NCBI GenBank assembly: GCA_023443145.1
Contig: JAEZVS010000059.1
Location: 1 to 11,029, forward strand
DNA from: Bacillota bacterium
GTDB lineage: Bacteria > Bacillota > Peptococcia > Peptococcales > Peptococcaceae
DNA length: 11,029 nucleotides
Direction of reading: 5' to 3'
Part shown: positions 7,216 through 11,029 of the stretch, piece by piece
How the letters are laid out: the number at the start of each line of letters is the position of its first letter
Numbering within the stretch: position 1 is the first letter of the stretch
Made by a program: the position numbers and the translations under genes
Notes under the pieces: generated by a model
Seen by the model: only the letters and a program-made list of their open reading frames with translations
Told to the model about the DNA's origin: nothing
The model's database searches: none

Positions 7216-7264
7216 GTACAATTCCTCCTTTTGGTTAGTTAATGCTAATATGCGGGCTTTTTGA

Positions 7265-7282
7265 AAGCGCCCTTCGGCGCTT
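7265..7282 (-). promoter_or_regulatory. Hairpin in the 5' leader of the ECF operon
   Basis: A perfect 7-bp stem (AAGCGCC at 7265-7271, GGCGCTT at 7276-7282) with a 4-nt loop falls in the predicted leader between the promoter and the ribosome binding site, about 50 nt before the start codon. No T tract follows it on either strand, so it is not an ordinary terminator. It could stabilise the message or bind a regulator. No known riboswitch was recognised in this leader. Confidence 0.35.
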
Positions 7283-7291
7283 ATCGTTGCC

Positions 7292-7300
7292 ATCATAGCA
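7292..7300 (-). promoter_or_regulatory. Probable extended -10 promoter of the ECF/araC operon
   Basis: On the minus strand TGCTATGAT forms an extended -10 element (TGnTATGAT) about 77 nt upstream of the S-component start. There is no convincing -35 at the expected distance, which fits a promoter that needs an activator such as the AraC-family protein encoded at the end of the operon. Confidence 0.45.
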
Positions 7301-7360
7301 AACCTACAGAATCTTTTCCGCTCCAATCGGCCTTTTTTGCTCCCATCAGACAGTTTCTTT

Positions 7361-7404
7361 TTATAAGAGTGTTGCCGAATGAATGCCTTTATTCTTATAA
7401 GAAT
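7361..7404. repeat. Paired TTATAAGA boxes, one inside a 14-bp palindrome; possible operator
   Basis: TTATAAGA occurs at 7361-7368 and again at 7395-7402, 34 bp centre to centre (close to three helical turns). The second copy is embedded in the perfect 14-bp palindrome ATTCTTATAAGAAT (7391-7404). They lie upstream of the ECF promoter and before the relaxase relic, a position suited to an operator for the AraC-family protein. AT-rich palindromes also occur by chance. Confidence 0.35.
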
Positions 7405-7452
7405 TCCGGTTTGGTTTTATTCTTCCTGAACCATTTCTCTTATTCAAGATTG

Positions 7453-7491
7453 TCGTTTTCGTAGAGAGAGCATACGAGAGTAGGGAAACGA
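7453..7491. repeat. Nested inverted repeats just upstream of the relaxase relic
   Basis: Inner arms TCGTA (7459-7463) and TACGA (7473-7477) flank a 9-nt loop; outer arms TCGTTT (7453-7458) and AAACGA (7486-7491) extend the structure with an 8-nt bulge on one side. Origins of transfer often carry inverted repeats and lie directly upstream of the relaxase gene, so this may be an oriT relic. The evidence is positional and the stems are short. Confidence 0.25.
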
Positions 7492-7952
7492 TAGCAAGCA
7501 CAGCAAATGAGTACCCGCTGTTGACGCTGAAAGCGGCGATTGACCCTATTTGCAATCCCGACAAGACGGATGGAAATCTGCCGGAGTCCGTCTTCGGCTG
7601 CACAGCGGAGACTGCCGACATAAATTTACTCGGACCCACCGCCACACCATCGACAAGGGTGCGTACTCAGGATGCCGCCTGATCCAAGCCTTTGAGTCCG
7701 GAGAGGTGTCACCGGAGGGGCATGCTTGAAATTGGGTTGCAGCCGCCAAAAGAAGACATACTGAGCGGCAAATGCGCATTCATACGGAGCACCCATATTG
7801 ACTAAGAACATATTCATAACCATCTGCTCTTCAACGCAGCCCGTTTCACCGGCCACAAGCAGCACCGCTCCCAGAAGCACATCTGCCACGACATACGCAG
7901 GGCCGGCGACCGACTGTGCAGAGAGCATGGCCATGGTGGTCATAATGACATT
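7491..7952 (+). pseudogene. Decayed relaxase (conjugative mobilization nuclease), N-terminal third
   Basis: Intact relaxases of the PF03432 type nick DNA at the origin of transfer and lead it into the recipient. Here three segments in two frames reconstruct one. Segment 1 (7491-7622) reads TLKAAIDPICNPDKTDG (7524-7574), then FGCTAETADI. Segment 2 (7622 to about 7718, another frame) reads LIQAFESGEVSPE (7679-7717). Segment 3 (about 7722-7952, back in the first frame) reads AFIRSTHID, a TAA stop at 7803-7805, then EHIHNHLLFNAARFTGH and DIRRAGDRLCREH. The HxHNH metal-binding motif remains. The start position appears to be ATA instead of ATG (7491-7493), after AGGG. One base seems lost near 7623 and a second shift lies near 7718-7728. 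The family's probable catalytic Tyr in the IDYI motif is Pro (7545-7547). The C-terminal two thirds are absent; homology fades near the transketolase terminator. The gene is clearly dead. Confidence 0.85.
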
Positions 7953-7976
7953 CAAGGCTACAACATCTCGCGCAAC

Positions 7977-8011
7977 AAAGAGCCGGCTTCTCTAAGAGAA
8001 GCCGGCTCTTT
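7977..8011 (-). terminator. Terminator hairpin of the transketolase operon
   Basis: A perfect 17-nt inverted repeat (7977-7993 with 7995-8011, left arm AAAGAGCCGGCTTCTCT) lies 19 nt past the stop of the downstream transketolase gene. On the minus strand the arm ends in CTCTTTGTTG, a short T-rich tail. The symmetric arms could also stop plus-strand transcripts. Stem strength compensates for the weak T tract. Confidence 0.75.
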
Positions 8012-8030
8012 ACTGCGCGTCAATATTATG

Positions 8031-8966
8031 TTATTTGCGATCGATGGCAAGGCGGGCGGCGCGCACGATGGCATCCGGCGTAAGGCCGTAACATTCTTTT
8101 AATTCGTCGGGGGTGCCGCTTTGCCCGAATTGATCTTTCACACCTACGCGCTCCAACGGCACAGGCACGGTTTCGGCCAATACTTCCGCCACGGCGGAGC
8201 CCAGTCCGCCAATGATGTTGTGTTCTTCGGCAGTAACAAAGGCTTCGGTGATGCGGGCCCACCGCACAATTTCGTCACGGTCGATGGGCTTGATGCTGGA
8301 TACGTTTAAGACGGTGGCGGAAATGCCTTCGTCGGCCAGGGCTTCAGCCGCTTCCAGGGCCTCGGCCACCATAATGCCGCAGGCGGCAATGGTCACATCG
8401 ATGCCTTCGCGCATCACCTGGGCACGACCCACAATAAAGGGTTCGTCTTCTTCCGTCACCGTTTCCACCTTGGCACGGCCCAAACGAATATAGACGGGGC
8501 CGTCCACATCCAAAGCGGCGGCAATGGCGCCTTTGGTTTCGGGACCGTCGGCAGGCACCAGCACCGTCATATTGGGCAGGGTGCGCATAAGGGAAATATC
8601 TTCAATCATTTGATGGGAACCGCCATCTTCGCCCACGGTGATGCCCGCATGGGTGGCGGCAATTTTTACCGGCAACTTGGTGTAACAGATGGAATTTCGA
8701 ATTTGGTCGTAAGCACGGCCGCAAGCAAATACGGCAAAGGTGGAGGCAAAGGGTATTTTGCCTGCGGCGGCCAGTCCGGCGGCCATGCCCATGAGGTTCT
8801 GTTCGGCAATGCCGGCGTTAAAGAAACGTTCGGGAAAGGCTTTGGCAAAAACCGACGTTTTGGTGGAGCCGGACAAATCGGCATCTAAAACCACAATGTC
8901 GTCGCGTAAATTGCCCAGTTCGGCTAAGATGTCGCCATAGGCGTCGCGGGTGGCTTGTTTGCTCAT
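8031..8966 (-). CDS. Transketolase, C-terminal subunit (pyrimidine-binding and C-terminal domains)
   Basis: This is the second half of a split transketolase, which with its partner transfers two-carbon units between sugar phosphates in the non-oxidative pentose phosphate pathway, using thiamine diphosphate. The 311-aa product contains the pyrimidine-binding domain, with Glu55 in GIAEQN (52-57), the residue that activates the cofactor in this family. FASTFAVFACGRAYDQIRNS (73-92) and HAGITVGEDGGSHQMIED (106-123) are also conserved, and a Rossmann-like C-terminal domain follows. Length is normal for the split form. The ATG overlaps the stop of the partner gene (ATGA) and has AAGGAGG 7 nt upstream, so the two chains are probably made in equal amounts. 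A related 1-deoxyxylulose-5-phosphate synthase is excluded by the split layout and the motif pattern. Confidence 0.94.
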   Translation of the reverse strand: MSKQATRDAYGDILAELGNLRDDIVVLDADLSGSTKTSVFAKAFPERFFNAGIAEQNLMGMAAGLAAAGKIPFASTFAVFACGRAYDQIRNSICYTKLPVKIAATHAGITVGEDGGSHQMIEDISLMRTLPNMTVLVPADGPETKGAIAAALDVDGPVYIRLGRAKVETVTEEDEPFIVGRAQVMREGIDVTIAACGIMVAEALEAAEALADEGISATVLNVSSIKPIDRDEIVRWARITEAFVTAEEHNIIGGLGSAVAEVLAETVPVPLERVGVKDQFGQSGTPDELKECYGLTPDAIVRAARLAIDRK

Positions 8967-9811
8967 CCTCGGGCCTCCTTTCCATAATCAGCGGTAAGCG
9001 CAGCCAGAGCGGCTTCCACCTGTTCGGCATTGGGGGCTTTGCCATGCCAGCCGGCCTGACTTTCCATAAAGGGCACTCCTTTGCCTTTAATGGTGTGCAT
9101 CACAATCATCTGGGGACGGCCGCTTTTAGATTGCGTGGCGGCATCGATGGCCTTTTTGAGGGCGTCAAAGCGATGGCCTTCTATTTCCTGCACATCCCAT
9201 CCGAAAGCACTGAATTTAGCCGCCACTGGATTGGGGTTCATCACATCTTTGGTGGCGCCGTCAATTTGCAGGCCGTTTAAATCCACAAAGGCAATGAGAC
9301 GGTTCAAACCGTAATGGGCTGCCGCCATGGCCGCTTCCCACACTTGTCCTTCCTGCAATTCGCCGTCGCCTAAAAGAACAAACACGCGATGGGATGATCC
9401 GTCCAGGCGACCGGCAAGGGCCATGCCCACTGCCGCTGAAAAGCCCGTGCCCAAAGAGCCGGTGCTCATTTCCACACCGGCCACGTTTCTCATGTCGGGA
9501 TGGCCTTGCAAAGGGCTGCCCAAACGACGCAGTGTGCCCAGCAGTTGGCGGTCAAAATATCCGCGTTCGGCCAGGGTGGCGTAAAGCACCGGCGCCGCAT
9601 GGCCTTTCGAGAGCACAAAACGATCCCGCGCAGGATCATCAGGACGCGCAGGATTCACCTTCATTTCCTTGAAATACAAATACGTTAAAAGCTCCACCGC
9701 CGACAGCGAGCCACCGGGGTGACCACTTTGAGACTTGCCCAACATATCGATAATGTCGCAGCGGATGCGGCGAGCCATTGTTTCCAACGACTCCCGTGGG
9801 TCGTCAATCAT
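8963..9811 (-). CDS. Transketolase, N-terminal subunit (diphosphate-binding domain)
   Basis: This is the cofactor-diphosphate-binding half of the split transketolase. The 282-aa chain shows SQSGHPGGSLSAVELLTYLY (27-46) and DRFVLSKGHAAPVLYA (63-78), with active-site His31 and His71. The thiamine-diphosphate motif begins GDGELQEGQVWEA (148-160) and ends in DLNG (177-180), the GDG...N pattern that holds magnesium and the diphosphate. The start ATG at 9811 has GGAGG 6 nt upstream. It is the first gene of a two-gene operon driven by the promoter at 9856-9884, and its stop overlaps the next start by 4 nt. Base composition and codon choice match dnaX and recR rather than the ECF island. Confidence 0.95.
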   Translation of the reverse strand: MIDDPRESLETMARRIRCDIIDMLGKSQSGHPGGSLSAVELLTYLYFKEMKVNPARPDDPARDRFVLSKGHAAPVLYATLAERGYFDRQLLGTLRRLGSPLQGHPDMRNVAGVEMSTGSLGTGFSAAVGMALAGRLDGSSHRVFVLLGDGELQEGQVWEAAMAAAHYGLNRLIAFVDLNGLQIDGATKDVMNPNPVAAKFSAFGWDVQEIEGHRFDALKKAIDAATQSKSGRPQMIVMHTIKGKGVPFMESQAGWHGKAPNAEQVEAALAALTADYGKEARG

Positions 9812-9855
9812 CCGTCTTCCTCCGTTCCAAAATCAATGCAATGCGATCTTATTTT

Positions 9856-9884
9856 ATTATACCAGTGCCCGCCCGCGGTGTAAA
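9856..9884 (-). promoter_or_regulatory. Promoter of the transketolase operon
   Basis: On the minus strand TTTACA (9879-9884), a 17-nt spacer and a perfect TATAAT (9856-9861), preceded by TGG to give a partial extended -10. It lies about 45 nt before the transketolase start and is the best-formed promoter in the window together with that of the tRNA. Confidence 0.8.
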
Positions 9885-9907
9885 TATGCGGTGGGGCGAG
9901 CCGGGGC

Positions 9908-11029
9908 TCAATCCGGCAAGGCACGCAGGGCGCGCACCAAAAAGAAAGCAGTGAGAGCCGTGGCAAACAAATCGCTGACGGGATAAGCCAGCCAAATGCC
10001 CGTCATTCCCCAAAAACTTGCCATAATGTGTACACAGGGAATGAGAACGATCAGCTGTCGGCTAAGGGTGAGAAAAGTGGCGATCAGCGCTTGGCCGGTG
10101 GCTTGAAAATACACACTGCCGACGATGGGATAGGCTAAAATAGGCAAGGTTAAAAAATACAGGCGCAACCCTTCGTACACCACATCATGCAAACGGGCAT
10201 AGGCTTCGGGATCGCTCACAAATAAGCGGATCAGGGCATCGGGAAAAAGCATCACCCCCGCAAAAAAAAGGCACATATAGACCGTGCCGCTTAAAATACC
10301 GGTGCGAAGGGTGGCTTTCACCCGGCTGTATTTTTTGGCCCCAAAATTATAGCCGATGATGGGCTGCGCCCCCTGATTGATGCCAAAAATGGGCAAAAAA
10401 CAGAGGGTGGATAAACTTTGCACCACACCCATGGCCGCCACTGCCAAATCGCCGCCCCAAAAATTCAGCTCGTGATTAAAGATGGTCATCACCAAACTTG
10501 CCGCCATCTGCATGCCGAAAGAGGGCAACCCCAATACCAAAATGCGCCGCACCAGCGTCATATCCGGCGTAAATTGCCACACATACAGGCGCAGCACGGA
10601 TCTTTTGCTCAAAAAATAAGACAGCACCCAAAAAAATGAAAGTGCCTGCCCAATGATGGTGGCCAGCGCCGCACCTTTTACGCCCCAGCCAAATTGAATA
10701 ATAAAGAGATAATCCAGCACCGTATTGGCCAGCGCGCCGATGATCATGGTGGCCATGGCCGCGGTGGGATTGCCGTCGCTGCGAATGAAATTATTTAAGC
10801 CGAAGCCTAAAATCTGCAAAGGAATCCCTATAATGATCACCTTTTGGTAAGCCGCCGCCATCGGAAGCAGCGTCTCCGAAGCGCCAAAAAGGCGCAACAT
10901 CGGTTCCAACGCCGCCCACATGCTCACCGCCGTAATCAGCGAAAAGATCAACAGCATCCAAAAAGCATGGCTTAAGATACGATCGGCCTCGCTCCTTCTG
11001 TCCTCACCCAAGCGAATGGAGGCCAGCGC
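9908..11029 (-). CDS. MATE-family multidrug/cation antiporter, 5' end outside window
   Basis: This is a predicted inner-membrane efflux protein of the MATE family, which exports drugs or metabolites in exchange for sodium or protons. The frame is open to the right edge, reading ALASIRLGEDRRSEADRILS from 11029. The TTG at 11009-11011 is therefore not the real start, and about 80 N-terminal residues are missing. The 373 residues present include the family-typical stretches IIIGIPLQILGFGLNNFIRS followed by DGNP, then NTVLDYLFI and FGINQGAQPIIGYNFGAK, and about ten hydrophobic segments. It ends in a short basic tail at TGA (9908-9910). It is upstream of the transketolase genes on the same strand, but that operon has its own promoter and no clear terminator separates them, so some read-through is possible. 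Substrate unknown. Confidence 0.9.
   Translation of the reverse strand, partial: ALASIRLGEDRRSEADRILSHAFWMLLIFSLITAVSMWAALEPMLRLFGASETLLPMAAAYQKVIIIGIPLQILGFGLNNFIRSDGNPTAAMATMIIGALANTVLDYLFIIQFGWGVKGAALATIIGQALSFFWVLSYFLSKRSVLRLYVWQFTPDMTLVRRILVLGLPSFGMQMAASLVMTIFNHELNFWGGDLAVAAMGVVQSLSTLCFLPIFGINQGAQPIIGYNFGAKKYSRVKATLRTGILSGTVYMCLFFAGVMLFPDALIRLFVSDPEAYARLHDVVYEGLRLYFLTLPILAYPIVGSVYFQATGQALIATFLTLSRQLIVLIPCVHIMASFWGMTGIWLAYPVSDLFATALTAFFLVRALRALPD

Larger units (their letters stand above)
3362..7976. mobile_element. Remnant of an integrated mobilizable element carrying ECF transporter cargo (ends uncertain)
   Basis: Between the tRNA-Leu terminator and the transketolase terminator lies a segment more AT-rich than both flanks, with different codon preferences. 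It holds an intact importer operon on the minus strand and a decayed relaxase gene on the plus strand. The relaxase relic is direct evidence of mobile-element ancestry; position beside a tRNA gene is consistent with integration. No integrase, no excisionase and no direct repeat of the tRNA 3' end were found, so the stated limits are simply the inner edges of the two flanking host terminators. The left 100 bases (3362-3459) hold no gene I can support. Confidence 0.5.

Noticed and set aside
7216..7300. Riboswitch in the leader of the ECF operon
   Set aside because: The leader is only about 70 nt and contains a single small hairpin; no recognised vitamin riboswitch core such as TPP, cobalamin or FMN motifs.
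7361..7955. Minus-strand open frames (7361-7645, 7546-7779, 7626-7955)
   Set aside because: They lie antisense to the relaxase relic, which gives a coherent homologous reading on the plus strand, and they lack ribosome binding sites or family-like sequence.
7798..7995. Plus-strand open frame of 65 codons
   Set aside because: It is in a different frame from the relaxase reading of the same strand, low in information, and runs into the terminator hairpin.
3300..8030. Direct-repeat attachment sites flanking the island
   Set aside because: Only short chance similarities were found (for example CCGGCTT and CAT-ATGAC-like strings); none extends far enough to call att sites.
1..11029. CRISPR arrays, insertion-sequence transposases, integrases or toxin-antitoxin genes
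   Set aside because: No regularly spaced repeats and no recognisable products of these types on either strand.

Overview
The window looks like a chromosomal segment of a Bacillota (Firmicutes) bacterium. The evidence is the dnaX-ybaB-recR cluster, strong AGGAGG-type ribosome binding sites, TTG and GTG starts, a two-subunit transketolase, and a tRNA without an encoded CCA. The fairly GC-rich housekeeping genes would fit a Negativicutes-like or other GC-rich clostridial lineage, but that placement is only an impression.

Layout. (1) 1-407, minus: the 5' part of a small membrane protein with a TTG start, running off the left edge. It is divergent from (2) dnaX-ybaB-recR (548-3162, plus), which encodes the DNA polymerase III clamp-loader subunit, a nucleoid-associated protein and a recombinational repair protein. 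(3) A tRNA-Leu(CAG) with its own promoter (3181-3210) and a very strong terminator (3314-3361). (4) 3545-7215, minus: a tightly coupled four-gene operon that is visibly more AT-rich than its flanks. It encodes an ECF-type importer (substrate-binding S component of the MptD/Trep_Strep type, EcfT-like transmembrane protein, one polypeptide carrying two ABC ATPase domains) and, as last gene, an AraC-family regulator. (5) 7491 to about 7952, plus: a decayed conjugative relaxase gene, recognisable across two reading frames by its relaxase motifs but with a lost start codon, two frameshifts and an in-frame stop. (6) 8031-9811, minus: the two transketolase subunits with a good promoter and a perfect 17-bp terminator hairpin. 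(7) 9908-11029, minus: a MATE-family efflux protein whose N-terminus lies beyond the right edge.

Interpretation. Parts 4 and 5 read as the remains of a mobilizable or conjugative element that arrived between a tRNA-Leu gene and the transketolase operon. The mobilization gene has decayed while the nutrient-import cargo (ECF transporter plus regulator) remains intact and apparently functional. No integrase and no flanking direct repeats were seen, so the exact ends are unknown. The most interesting points are this fossil relaxase beside intact ECF cargo, and an in-phase A AAA AAA run at the domain III/linker junction of dnaX that could allow synthesis of a short gamma-like clamp-loader subunit.
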